Origin: Psychrobacter sp. APC 3426 | GTDB taxonomy: Bacteria > Pseudomonadota > Gammaproteobacteria > Pseudomonadales > Moraxellaceae | Assembly: GCF_030408035.1 (NCBI RefSeq) | Contig: NZ_JASDCF010000025.1 | Span: 1 to 46,030, forward strand | Reading direction: 5' to 3' | Length of the DNA: 46,030 nucleotides | Shown here: piece after piece, positions 35,001-43,539 of the stretch | Layout of the letters: each line of letters opens with the position of its first letter | Position numbering within the stretch: the first letter of the stretch is position 1 | The notes under the pieces: generated by a model | The model's input: only the letters and a program-made list of their open reading frames with translations | Told to the model about the DNA's origin: nothing | The model's database searches: none | Made by a program: the position numbers and the translations under genes

Positions 35001-36653
35001 CTTTGGCAAATAGATACTTTCAATCATAATGGCTTGCTCGCCATTGATGTCTTGCGACTCATCAATCAATGCCACTGGATAGTGATGACGAATATAACGT
35101 GCCAGCTTCTCTCCTTGCCGACCAGTTAATGCTTGGTTTAAGCGTACCATCTGCAAGCTAAAGGTGGTTTCACCGCGCTCTTCTAAGATAACCGGTAGTC
35201 TGTCACGAACCGCCAACACGATATGGCGATTGAGATTGGCTAAAATAGTAATAACGTATTCATCGAGCTTTTTGCTTTCTTCAATATACCGTTTAAAGTC
35301 ACGAACCACCTGCAACTCATTAAATATTAAATTAACTCTTTCACCGTCTTTTGGCTTGTAGAACTGTTTGCCTATATCATCAGTTTTCTGAAAAGCTTCA
35401 ATTAACTTTCCAGTATAAGTTTTTTTGTCTGATATGAACTTATAAGCGGCGGGACCAGACTCTTCTAACACTTGAACGATTTTCGGCCAAGACTCTCTGT
35501 TATTCTGCAACTGTCCTTTGGGAACTTCATAGTATTCGCCATCAAGCTTAAAAAAAGCATCAAGCTCATCGCTGCGCTCAATGATACTGTGGATAAGCCG
35601 CTCATAACCCTCAAAAGAAAAATCACTGCTCACAACTTCATTAATCGGCGCAGAAATAAAATTCAGCGACCGAGTTACATAACTTTTATGATCGCCCACC
35701 GCCGTCAGCTTACCTTGCTGATCCATCAATGCATACAGCTTAGGCTGCTCATGATACAGTCTACTTTGAAACTGACGCAGTTCATCATGAACAATACTGT
35801 CCGTCACTTGCTCAATACTGCTGTCTTCAATAATAGCCATGCCTTGCTGATGACCGGTCTCGCTACTGTACTCCTTCAACCATTTCTGCGCCAAACTATC
35901 AAGGGTCCCGACAAACAGCTTATCCAAGGTGGTTAATACCAGCGCCGTACGGCGAATGGCTTCTGTCATAGGATAGCTGTATACATGATCAAGCAAGTAG
36001 CCGACCAGATGCAGATTGATAGGGTCTTGCATGATGTCATCTAAGCGCACATATTTAGCCTGAGCGACTAACCAATCCTCACGATCTTTTTTTGCTTGTG
36101 CACGCTTTTCAGCAGCGGCTTTTTTGTCATGAGCTTTGTTATAAACAATGTCTTGATTTAGTTCATCAACATCTGTTTCAGCGTTTGAATCCGTATTTGA
36201 GCTATTGACTGCTTGATTATCACTATCAGGTGTCACCTGTAGTATATGCGGATACAAACTCTCTTTATTAGCGGGGTCAGCACTCAGGCTATTCACCCAT
36301 TGCAGCAGCTGATAAAAATCCACCAAACGATCATGAATGCGCTGACGCATCTCAGCTGCCGCGGCGCGGGTAAAGGTCGTCGCAATGATTTGCTCTGGCG
36401 CACGCCGTGCTTCAATCAACAGACGCAGTACAATGCCAGTTAGTGTCCACGTCTTACCAGTACCGGCTGACGCTTCGATAAGATGCCGACCCGTCAATGC
36501 AACATCAACCGCTGGTATCACATCCGCCTTATTCTTAGGCTTGGTCATGTCGTGATTCGCAACCTCACTGTCAGTCATACCCTGATGTGTATCAAATGAG
36601 TGTGGATGGGTAGAAATGTCCATGATGTGAGTGGAGGCAGTAAATTCTGTCAT
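32064..36653 (-). CDS. recB: exodeoxyribonuclease V beta subunit (RecB)
   Basis: RecB is the 3'-5' helicase and nuclease of the RecBCD complex. I chose the ATG at 36653 (1529 residues); a GTG four codons earlier is possible, and neither has a ribosome site. E. coli RecB has 1180 residues. UvrD-type helicase motifs are present: LIEASAGTGKTWTLTGIVLR (motif I), LLVGDPKQAIYGFRGGDVAN (motif III) and MTIHKSKGLEFPIVYVLGMG. The C-terminal nuclease is identified by GEIDLVYEHAGKYYVVDYKS, with the catalytic Asp and Lys. A perfect 42-bp tandem duplication lies at 34062-34145. Asn/Asp/Ser-rich inserts account for much of the extra length. It lies between recC and recD. Confidence 0.94.
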   Translation of the reverse strand: MTEFTASTHIMDISTHPHSFDTHQGMTDSEVANHDMTKPKNKADVIPAVDVALTGRHLIEASAGTGKTWTLTGIVLRLLIEARRAPEQIIATTFTRAAAAEMRQRIHDRLVDFYQLLQWVNSLSADPANKESLYPHILQVTPDSDNQAVNSSNTDSNAETDVDELNQDIVYNKAHDKKAAAEKRAQAKKDREDWLVAQAKYVRLDDIMQDPINLHLVGYLLDHVYSYPMTEAIRRTALVLTTLDKLFVGTLDSLAQKWLKEYSSETGHQQGMAIIEDSSIEQVTDSIVHDELRQFQSRLYHEQPKLYALMDQQGKLTAVGDHKSYVTRSLNFISAPINEVVSSDFSFEGYERLIHSIIERSDELDAFFKLDGEYYEVPKGQLQNNRESWPKIVQVLEESGPAAYKFISDKKTYTGKLIEAFQKTDDIGKQFYKPKDGERVNLIFNELQVVRDFKRYIEESKKLDEYVITILANLNRHIVLAVRDRLPVILEERGETTFSLQMVRLNQALTGRQGEKLARYIRHHYPVALIDESQDINGEQAIMIESIYLPKRKRKPSANDKQATSNKANHEFLLLVGDPKQAIYGFRGGDVANYNYMKAQFDKSSLWTLDINRRSNASVINALNCWFGMPAPVTHENRLAQLGSGIYYQHIKAEKQENQLSWFNEPDILTSDLNSDLVNDVLSAQPVSVLHLPYDKDKELEYDEHEITARHIATLLSSGQTLKGKPIQPSDIGVLARAKKDLKRVEDELVKLNVPTLTTSDVSIFETVMAEDVAALLSAMLYPYRHDMINRVLTSHLYGLSIKDIKAMMTDHESGAVDLNSVNTKAIDNKKSYQDFISYLKEGTLRWQHFISYLKEGTLRWQHFGILSAMHYLLDQSPVQPQGVWQALAAHPEGDRHIMDLRHVMDILAQYGIGMGEYELLAWFRQNIDTAPSSDWAKQYPLPTESGVQLMTIHKSKGLEFPIVYVLGMGDASRKSGNKEDYGLYLYNARQNPIQQDAIQQNQSALAQQSTGNQRRFSPVQGSATTEGYYTDIETQECFDEMRRLGYVAFTRASEQLYVVLRDPHNKTGFELKPVFYWFDSPEPKFELPDRLKGTIGMIRGHKVNEFYNDNCAAAKAGTLTESGSPDSITPKTQSIEYDDFSEVMKINYFYGWAKTSFTALARQLDESAQTMAVMDERIDDAIDIDMTENSVSVVSSLNNNESANQVDELILKLEDDIRFTFVKGANAGTFLHEIFEKIDFNNKSQWSQVIDRAISSYQLPLVYSSAETQSRRLQAKKQEQGDSASLNTDSLDSDSIDASKHEALIGWIEEVLHTPLLASNQPLCSIDASQRFAELEFNMGLSERFKAQDINRLFQQYLPNEIDKHVSLVPQNKAHLYRYLRGEIDLVYEHAGKYYVVDYKSNFLGNSLSDYDEDTLKQAMSKAGYWLQAAIYQVALHRFLSMRIDDYAGNEDKYLGAVEYVFLRGVYDPAAPLTIEAAEEANTLDGSNSIHSNSMKHKSISSARYGLVTWDIPIDFIKALDALFGIPS
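34062..34145 (-). repeat. 42-bp perfect tandem duplication in recB
   Basis: The 42-base unit 34062-34103 is repeated without change at 34104-34145, followed by the first five bases (AAAGT) of a third copy. In the protein it duplicates FISYLKEGTLRWQH in frame, so the reading frame survives. Perfect identity means it is recent or maintained. Confidence 0.95.
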
Positions 36654-36737
36654 AGGGGCGTACACTTTTTATTATTAATTAAGCCAAAGGGCAAAAAACG
36701 AACCGTTTTAAACAGTTTTAAGTAATCAGCTAGCCTG

Positions 36738-39700
36738 CTAACTATCTAGACCAACTAGCGCTGTGAACATTGGCTCATACAGCGGCTGTGCTAACGTCGT
36801 TAATGCTGCTGATAGGGCTTTAAAGGCGTCTTGATCACGCAGTACGTATTGCCAAATGGCATGCTGCGAGCAGGTATCGTATACCGTGTCTACGTGATAG
36901 TTAGGTCTTAGCCAATCTGAGAAGTCTGCGCGTTTTGGCCAATAGCTGCCGCTCTCATCTTCACTCTCTGCCGCTTTTGCGCACTTATCAAGATAACTGA
37001 GCGCATATTCTGGCAATAAGGTAATCGGTACTTGACCGACTAGCTTGCCAAATATCGCCCACTTTATCAGCTCAACTACGGCATCTTCATACAAAATAGG
37101 GCTTAACTTAAATGCGATTACATCTTTATATTTACCAACTTGCGAGTTGGACTTGTTAAAGCGCCAAATACTCACGCCATCATTCAGAGCCACTTGCTCA
37201 GCAGTGGTACGTCTGGCAACTTGCCAATACAAATGCGACAACCAAAACTTGATTAAATGTTTGGGACTGGCAGAATTAGGCAGTATGTTTAACCACTGCT
37301 TGGGTGATTGCTCGGCATAGGATACGCCAGCCTGTAGATTAGCTCGATGGTGATTGTCATCTATCGATACTGATGTTGGTATTGATGTAGGAACTGATAT
37401 TGGTACTGAGCCTTTTATCTTAATGAATTGGGGTAATAGCTTCAGTAATGGCGCATCATCAGTATCATTTAATACAGCCACTAACTCTAGCTGAACGGGA
37501 TGTTCGGTGGTTGGGGTCAGTAGCTGCAAACCACCTATATCGCTCGCCTCCAATATCTGAGCATCATCCAAACCATTGTCCAAGCCATTAGCAATTAGCT
37601 GCTCTTTAAATTCCTGACATTGCTGCTGCAGTTTTTGTTGTTGATTGGGCAAGGTCGTTTGACGCGCCACACCTGCTGGCATGATTTTTTGATACATTAG
37701 AATTGGGCTGTCTTGCGTGGCTGTGCTGTCGGTACTGCTATTAGCTGCATCGCTCGCCAGCTCATTAATCAAATACTCTTTAATCTGATAAGTTGTCAGA
37801 TTGTCTAGAAATAGCGGCTCTTGATGAGCCATCGCTTCCTCGCCTTGCACCACATGCACCTTTTGAGTACGTAAAAATGCCTTAGCAGGATGCCGCACTT
37901 GATACGCCAATACCCCTTCAACGTCTATCTCTCCAATGTTAAATACAGTTTCGGAAAGTGCCTTTTTAGTAAGGTCATTAATCTCACCAGAATCACTGGA
38001 GACAGCGGTCGCTTCTAATGACAGCATCTCAGCCAATGTAGCTAAGGTTTGATTGTCTACTTGTCCTAACTGACCTAGAGATTGACCAAGCAGCTGAGCG
38101 ATTGATTCGTACTGTGCTTTGGTAGGCAAGCCAACCAGTTCTGCATGTTCACTAAATGCTCGGCCTTTTAAGGTATGAAACACAGCTTGCCAAAGCGGCG
38201 CAGGCGGAAATTGACGTTTTTGCGCCAGCTTGGTTTTGCGCATGGCTTTATTCAAAAGAACATCTAACTCATCTGCATTATTAATAAGGCTGTTGTCTTG
38301 AATATTATTGTCAGTGTGGATAGCTGCGCTTTCATGCAAATTGAGCTTAGGAGTGTCAGACGCTTGCTCACAAACATCTGCGTCTTCAATGTCTGTTTCA
38401 AACAAACTCTCATGAAAAGGCAAAGCTGGATGCTCAGTCACCAGCCACTGCTTAATCAATTTAGGTAAATAACGCTTAAGGCTCTCGGTGATAGAGTCAA
38501 CATTCTCAGGCAATGTGTCTAACGCTTCAAGCGAGTTGACCTGCCACTGCACCTCACCTTGCAAAAACTGCAATAGCTCACTCACTGGGTTGGCTGGCAG
38601 GTGCTCGTGGGTGTCTGTCAGACTTTGACCGTTATAAAATATCCAGCAAGCACTGCGCGCACAAAGCAATGCGTCTAAAAACGCACCATTATCATCATCT
38701 TCACTGACTCTATCACCGCGGCGGGCATTGGTGGCTTTCATCAAATCATAGCGATTATCAAGATCACGCCCAGGGAATTCAGAGAGATCCATATTGAGCA
38801 TCACCACCAAATCAAAAGGCACGTTTCTTAACGCACCAAATCGACCAAAGGTAATCACCCCAGTCGGCTCGGCACTGACCTGCTGACTCTCAAGCTCCGC
38901 CTCAATACTGTCCAGCATAAAACTCAGCTTTAATGGCAACTGCTCAACGCCTGCCAGCCTTTGCTCTACTTCTTTTTTGTTAGCATTACTGGCACTATCA
39001 CTACTGGCATACTGTCTATAGTGACGATTGGCCCTCAGGCTTGATTTAAAGCCATTCATCGCATTATAGATGGCGCGCATCGTACGGGTCTGATCGACAT
39101 CACCAAAATAGCGATGAATGACTTGTTTCTCAATCTGATCAAGCCAATCCTCCGCTTTAAGTTTTTGTGTATGATCATCACGGCGCGCGGTCAAACCGGC
39201 ATAAATACGGCAAAGCGCTTCAACAATCATCGCATCATTTAGGCTCACTTGCGGCAGCGGCAGACTCATCTCTGGCAAGGCAGTGCTTGGCCAATCTTCC
39301 TGTGCCAAAGGATAGAAGCAGTCGCTCAAACTGGCCTCTGGCATCACCAGACCCAAGGTCAATCTATCTAACGCTTGAGCAAAGGTAAACCGGTAGTCAT
39401 AGTCGTTGCTATCTAGGGTTTGTTTAAGATGCCATTCATCAAAGCCGCGAATAAAGCCTGCCTCTACCAGCAAATCACAACCACGGCTCATCTGGTCATG
39501 GGTTAAGCCAAAACTTTCATACAGCGGTGGCAGCATTAGCCAATCAAGCACCTCAGCGGCTTCAAAGCGGGCACTATGACTGCCTAACAGCTTATAAAAA
39601 CCAATGATGGCTTCCCATAGCTGACGAATATCTGCATCGACCACACCCGTCACTTTGGCAGGCAGGGTCAAACCGTCTTGACCTTTACCGCTGACGAAAA

Positions 39701-41270
39701 TAGAGCTGATCAGCGCATGGTGACGCTCAACATCGGGTAGCAACACGACAATATCGGATATATGGCGCTTTTTCTCACCAGGTTTTAATGGATCATTCAA
39801 CCAGCGCCCAATCATAATACGCAGTACTTCAAGTTGACGCTGCAAACTATGGCATGAATGAATACTTAGGCTATTGTCTTGCGCAGACATTGCCCAAAAG
39901 CGCTCCTTCTCAAAGCGTTTATTCTCTAATGCTTCATCGTCATACCACGCCGTCTCTTTCTCGTCTTGATTAGAGCCCGTCTCTAGTTGTTTACTGACTG
40001 CTTGCGAGACTTTGGCCGCGGTCGCTTGCTGGGTAGACTGCTCATCTAGCATCAACACATCATTTTGTAAACGTCTTAATAAGCTTGGGCTCTCTTGCAG
40101 CTGTTGCACACTGTCATCAAAATTAATACTGAACTCGTCGCTCAAGCCATCATTGCTATCATCGCCCTCATTAAAAATATCCTGCCACTCGACGAGTGCA
40201 TCTTGGTATTGCTCATTACCCGATAAATTTGCGAGCATAGCAAAGGTATCACGCGACTGTTTGCCTAAACGCGACAGCAAACTATGCCCATAGTCACGCA
40301 AAAACACGCTTTCAGGGTTAATAATCTGCTGACGCTGTAGCCACGACTTATCAACAATATCTGCCCAAAACAGCTTAGATGGGTTGTAGTGCAACAGCGT
40401 GATATCCATGTATTGTGACAAGCGCTGTAAAAAGTCGAGCTCGGTTTGTGGCAACTGCTGAATGGTAAAAATACGCAGAACTTTTGGCAGTTGAGCACGC
40501 TCATTCGCCTTGTTGCTTTCTAGCGCTGACCAAAAGGTATCTTCAAGTGCCACACGGTGCTGATGCACATCGGCAAACAAATGTGACCACAAGAAACGCT
40601 GCGCGATCTCTAACTCTACATAGTGCGCCACCAACCATTCAGGGGTGCCACGTGCATACTTATCGAAGCGCAAGGATAGTGCATCCTTATCCGCTATCAG
40701 CGCATCTACATTAAGCTGCTTATTGTGTGACCACAGATCTAACCAGTCCTCACGATGGGTCAAATAGCGGTTAAACACCCTCGCCAAATCACTTGCCAGC
40801 TGCCAAATACGCGCATCTTGCTGTGCCTTATCCTGCTGAACTCCTTCTTGCGGCTCATCAATCAAAGACGCCAGCAGTGGATGAACGGGATGTTTTTCAT
40901 CAGCGACAATCGCCTCTTGATAGTAAGTCAAATAACCAAACAATCGCCACTGCATTACCGTTGGTGACAGCACTGCTACCTCAGGCACATTCAACGTTGA
41001 CGCTTCAGGGTTTTGTTCTAGTAAATAGGCATTGTGGCGGCTCAACACATCCTGCATCAATGTCCACTGATACTGACCCCAAAACGTCGTCGTCACTAAG
41101 GTGCTGATACCCGCTTGGCTCGCAATAGACTTATCTAGCCAATCACCAAGTACCATTGACGGCACAATGACCACAAACTCTTCAAAAATGGGTTGGTCTT
41201 TGGACTTATAAGCTTCCAATAACTGCTCAACCAAAAGCTCGGTACGGTGGGACTGAATGATTTTAAACAT
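36738..41270 (-). CDS. recC: exodeoxyribonuclease V gamma subunit (RecC)
   Basis: RecC is the inactive-nuclease, Chi-recognising subunit that splits the DNA strands. The 1510-residue protein is much longer than E. coli RecC (1122). It begins MFKIIQSHRTELLVEQLLEA. The middle has IHSCHSLQRQLEVLRIMIGR and ITFGRFGALRNVPFDLVVML, followed by DLSEFPGRDLDNRYD, which are RecC-typical. The C-terminal half carries Asn/Ser/Thr-rich inserts (for example SADSD and IPTSV runs). It is the first gene of the recC-recB-recD series, 84 bases before recB. The start codon is preceded by GCCCCT rather than a purine-rich site. A (GTA)6 run lies 16 bases upstream. Confidence 0.92.
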   Translation of the reverse strand: MFKIIQSHRTELLVEQLLEAYKSKDQPIFEEFVVIVPSMVLGDWLDKSIASQAGISTLVTTTFWGQYQWTLMQDVLSRHNAYLLEQNPEASTLNVPEVAVLSPTVMQWRLFGYLTYYQEAIVADEKHPVHPLLASLIDEPQEGVQQDKAQQDARIWQLASDLARVFNRYLTHREDWLDLWSHNKQLNVDALIADKDALSLRFDKYARGTPEWLVAHYVELEIAQRFLWSHLFADVHQHRVALEDTFWSALESNKANERAQLPKVLRIFTIQQLPQTELDFLQRLSQYMDITLLHYNPSKLFWADIVDKSWLQRQQIINPESVFLRDYGHSLLSRLGKQSRDTFAMLANLSGNEQYQDALVEWQDIFNEGDDSNDGLSDEFSINFDDSVQQLQESPSLLRRLQNDVLMLDEQSTQQATAAKVSQAVSKQLETGSNQDEKETAWYDDEALENKRFEKERFWAMSAQDNSLSIHSCHSLQRQLEVLRIMIGRWLNDPLKPGEKKRHISDIVVLLPDVERHHALISSIFVSGKGQDGLTLPAKVTGVVDADIRQLWEAIIGFYKLLGSHSARFEAAEVLDWLMLPPLYESFGLTHDQMSRGCDLLVEAGFIRGFDEWHLKQTLDSNDYDYRFTFAQALDRLTLGLVMPEASLSDCFYPLAQEDWPSTALPEMSLPLPQVSLNDAMIVEALCRIYAGLTARRDDHTQKLKAEDWLDQIEKQVIHRYFGDVDQTRTMRAIYNAMNGFKSSLRANRHYRQYASSDSASNANKKEVEQRLAGVEQLPLKLSFMLDSIEAELESQQVSAEPTGVITFGRFGALRNVPFDLVVMLNMDLSEFPGRDLDNRYDLMKATNARRGDRVSEDDDNGAFLDALLCARSACWIFYNGQSLTDTHEHLPANPVSELLQFLQGEVQWQVNSLEALDTLPENVDSITESLKRYLPKLIKQWLVTEHPALPFHESLFETDIEDADVCEQASDTPKLNLHESAAIHTDNNIQDNSLINNADELDVLLNKAMRKTKLAQKRQFPPAPLWQAVFHTLKGRAFSEHAELVGLPTKAQYESIAQLLGQSLGQLGQVDNQTLATLAEMLSLEATAVSSDSGEINDLTKKALSETVFNIGEIDVEGVLAYQVRHPAKAFLRTQKVHVVQGEEAMAHQEPLFLDNLTTYQIKEYLINELASDAANSSTDSTATQDSPILMYQKIMPAGVARQTTLPNQQQKLQQQCQEFKEQLIANGLDNGLDDAQILEASDIGGLQLLTPTTEHPVQLELVAVLNDTDDAPLLKLLPQFIKIKGSVPISVPTSIPTSVSIDDNHHRANLQAGVSYAEQSPKQWLNILPNSASPKHLIKFWLSHLYWQVARRTTAEQVALNDGVSIWRFNKSNSQVGKYKDVIAFKLSPILYEDAVVELIKWAIFGKLVGQVPITLLPEYALSYLDKCAKAAESEDESGSYWPKRADFSDWLRPNYHVDTVYDTCSQHAIWQYVLRDQDAFKALSAALTTLAQPLYEPMFTALVGLDS

Positions 41271-41646
41271 AGGGGCAGTCTAATTGTAGTAGTAGTAGTA
41301 GTAAAATAATAGGACGAATAGTTAGGGTTGAGACAACAGGCAAATATAAATAGTCATGGTTCTCAGCATAATAACAATGCTGCTAACGATACTCATCAAT
41401 CCATGTTTGACGGTCGTTACTGCAATACATTTCTGATAGCATGATGGCTATCGATCAGCCCGAAATATTTAAAATTAACAAAAACCAACTTATAATATTT
41501 CTTGTAGCACTCAAGAGAGCCTGCTGATTAGTGTGCCACTGTTCGTTATGGTTTACCAGTATAGATGCTGCCCATAAACACCGAGCGCGACAACAGATGT
41601 CGCTGCATTTTTAACTCAAATTTTATTAAAGAGACAATTTAATACT
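41271..41646. other. divergent spacer between recC and the 41647 gene
   Basis: Non-coding, AT-rich, about 375 bases. It carries the GTA microsatellite (41286-41303) and presumably the recC promoter. No terminator or RNA gene was recognised. Confidence 0.5.
41286..41303. repeat. (GTA)6 microsatellite
   Basis: Six perfect GTA units (TAC on the coding strand of recC) lie 15 bases before the recC start. Slippage would change the spacing in its leader or promoter. Confidence 0.9.
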
Positions 41647-42264
41647 ATGCCCCTGCGCCCTATCGATGCTATCTTTATTCATCCTGAACGACGTCTATAT
41701 GTTGTTTACTATCGCGGGGCTCTGTGGCAGCTACCTCGCATGAAAATTGATGAGTCATCTTGGCAACGGCGACAGCCTTATAAAGATGATATGAGTGCCC
41801 TCTATCTAAGTAGCCATCAATTCATTAGTGACCCTCTGTTGGCAGCAAAACTACGAACACTGAATTTACCAGCTGCGATACGCGGCAGTACTTTACCACG
41901 CTTCGAAGCATGGTGGGAAACGCAAGGTTTTGACTGGCTGAGGGAAAAACTTGAAGCAGGTCAATCGCCATTGGCTGTACATAGTCATTCAGCGACTATC
42001 AATAACCAAAGCCAACCCAAGGTTGATCCCAATGATGATGCAAATCATATAAACCAATCAGCACAACGTATAAATAATGGCTCTCAGAAAGATGACTTGC
42101 CAGCTAGAAACACTCCTCCTAGTAGCAAACATAAGAGTGATGTTAAAAAGAACGACATTAAACACAGTACCAATCAAGACCTTGATAAAAAGACAGCCAG
42201 TACGGATGTCTTTGCAGATATGCTAGCAGATTTGACACAAGAGGTGCTGCACCAACAGCTGTAA
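41647..42264 (+). CDS. hypothetical protein with disordered tail
   Basis: This 205-residue protein has a folded N-terminal part of about 110 residues (PIDAIFIHPERRLYVVYYRG, then LPRFEAWWETQGFDWLREKL). A low-complexity Asn/Ser/Lys/Gln tail ends in an amphipathic helix (VFADMLADLTQEVLHQQL). The tail resembles a flexible tether with a docking helix. I recognise no family. It starts at an ATG with a weak AAGAGA site and precedes the ModA-like gene by 70 bases, so the two may be co-transcribed. Confidence 0.7.
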   Translation: MPLRPIDAIFIHPERRLYVVYYRGALWQLPRMKIDESSWQRRQPYKDDMSALYLSSHQFISDPLLAAKLRTLNLPAAIRGSTLPRFEAWWETQGFDWLREKLEAGQSPLAVHSHSATINNQSQPKVDPNDDANHINQSAQRINNGSQKDDLPARNTPPSSKHKSDVKKNDIKHSTNQDLDKKTASTDVFADMLADLTQEVLHQQL

Positions 42265-42334
42265 ATACTCATTTATGTTATATAAAGCATTTTTGATAGT
42301 TTAAACAAACTCATTAAGAGAAGAGCTTTACTAT

Positions 42335-43177
42335 ATGAAAGACTACAAGCTACTACTGGCTGGGCTAATTTTATTACTACTAATCATTTTCATCGCAATT
42401 TTTACGTGGCTGTGGACTAGCAATCGTAAAAATATGGATCCACTGCCTATTATGGCAAGTGATAATGAACCTAGCACTATTGCAGCTGAAGATGAAGAAA
42501 GCGATATCTCTAATGCCACCTTATACTTACAAGCAGAAGAGAGCCTGCAAGTACCCTTAGATGATGTTATTGTCAGTTTTGAGTCTCGTTACCCTGACGT
42601 GCAAGTCTTAGCAAATTATGTACCCTCTAGTGCCATTTTAGAGTTATCATCTGGTCGTTCTAATGACCATGAGAGCGCTTCTATTAATACAGATACAGAC
42701 ATGATTATTGCCAATGACAGTCTGTCTAGCGAGCGCCTCAAACCATTACAAGCGCAACTAAAAGCAGCCCAAGACCAAGCCAACCAAAAAGCTCGTGATA
42801 CTCAATCAAGTAGTGTTGACGATAGCACCGTCCAAAACAGTACGGCTGCGGATGAAGATAGTACATCAGATGATAACATTGCTACTGAGATAGACAGAAA
42901 AGAAGCGCGGGCGCTGAACTCATTTAATTATGCGCTAAGAGACGAGCAAACGCTTGATGGCGTGATATTAACAGACAACACGGTGGCTATTAACTTCCGT
43001 AACTTTTTACTGTCAAGCGCAGGTCAAGACATCCTGAAAAAGTATGACTACTATAATATTGATGGCTATAAAAACAGTATGGATGACTTATTTAGCCCAA
43101 CATCACGAGCGAAGAAAGCGTCAGGCGATAGCTCAGTTGATGTCGCTGACGCCCTTAGCAATAGCGAATCACCATAA
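42335..43177 (+). CDS. membrane-anchored protein with ModA-like fold
   Basis: The 280-residue protein starts with one strong membrane helix (about 7-30: LLLAGLILLLLIIFIAIFTW) and continues into a periplasmic domain. VPLDDVIVSFESRYPDVQVL and, near the end, NFRNFLLSSAGQDILKKYDY match the way ModA-type molybdate or solute-binding proteins are built. Ser-rich disordered stretches interrupt the domain. The usual anion-binding Ser/Thr positions are not clear, so it may be a degraded or repurposed binding protein fixed in the membrane. It lies just upstream of tRNA-Arg. Ribosome site AAGAGAAGAG is adequate. Confidence 0.6.
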   Translation: MKDYKLLLAGLILLLLIIFIAIFTWLWTSNRKNMDPLPIMASDNEPSTIAAEDEESDISNATLYLQAEESLQVPLDDVIVSFESRYPDVQVLANYVPSSAILELSSGRSNDHESASINTDTDMIIANDSLSSERLKPLQAQLKAAQDQANQKARDTQSSSVDDSTVQNSTAADEDSTSDDNIATEIDRKEARALNSFNYALRDEQTLDGVILTDNTVAINFRNFLLSSAGQDILKKYDYYNIDGYKNSMDDLFSPTSRAKKASGDSSVDVADALSNSESP

Positions 43178-43243
43178 ATTATTTTATTTATGGTTTGTTG
43201 ATTGCTTTTATGACTGCTTTTTTTTACAATGTCACTCCATAAT

Positions 43244-43319
43244 GCGCCTATAGCTCAACAGGATAGAGCAGTTGCCTCCTAAGCGATCGATCCGAGTTCG
43301 AGTCTTGGTGGGCGCACCA
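43244..43319 (+). tRNA. tRNA-Arg (anticodon CCT)
   Basis: The 76 bases fold as a standard cloverleaf. The acceptor arm is GCGCCTA/TGGGCGC with one G-T pair. The D arm has GCTC/GAGC. The anticodon arm holds loop CTCCTAA (anticodon CCT, read as arginine AGG), and the T arm has TTCGAGT. The 3' CCA is encoded (43317-43319). It is the probable attachment site of the element that starts just downstream, because an integrase gene lies 220 bases on in the same direction. Confidence 0.95.
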
Positions 43320-43430
43320 ATTATTGTATTTAGACATAACCTCGCATTATCTCAAGCCCTTTAAACACCTATCATACCTAGTTTTTAGTCTTTATTAAAC
43401 ACTTGCCATTACCTACTAGCACCTCTAAAA

Positions 43431-43504
43431 TGTTGTACATACTGATGTACATAAATAAAATTACCGCTATTTTGTTGTACACAAATCGCATTATTGTTGT
43501 ACAT
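43431..43504. repeat. four TGTTGTACAT-type repeats upstream of the integrase
   Basis: TGTTGTACAT (43431), TGATGTACAT (43443), TGTTGTACAC (43473) and TGTTGTACAT (43495) occur at irregular spacings between the tRNA and the integrase start. They look like integrase or excisionase arm sites, or an operator array. Confidence 0.75.
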
Positions 43505-43539
43505 GGTAATTATTAATCGTGGCTAATCGAGGTGCGGCA

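Noticed and set aside
34944..36443. Plus-strand frames opposite recB
   Set aside because: Shadows of a long, clearly conserved gene.
40012..41107. Plus-strand frames opposite recC
   Set aside because: Shadows of recC; no ribosome sites or domains.
43431..43504. CRISPR array
   Set aside because: The repeats are only 10 bases, at uneven spacing, with no spacer structure.
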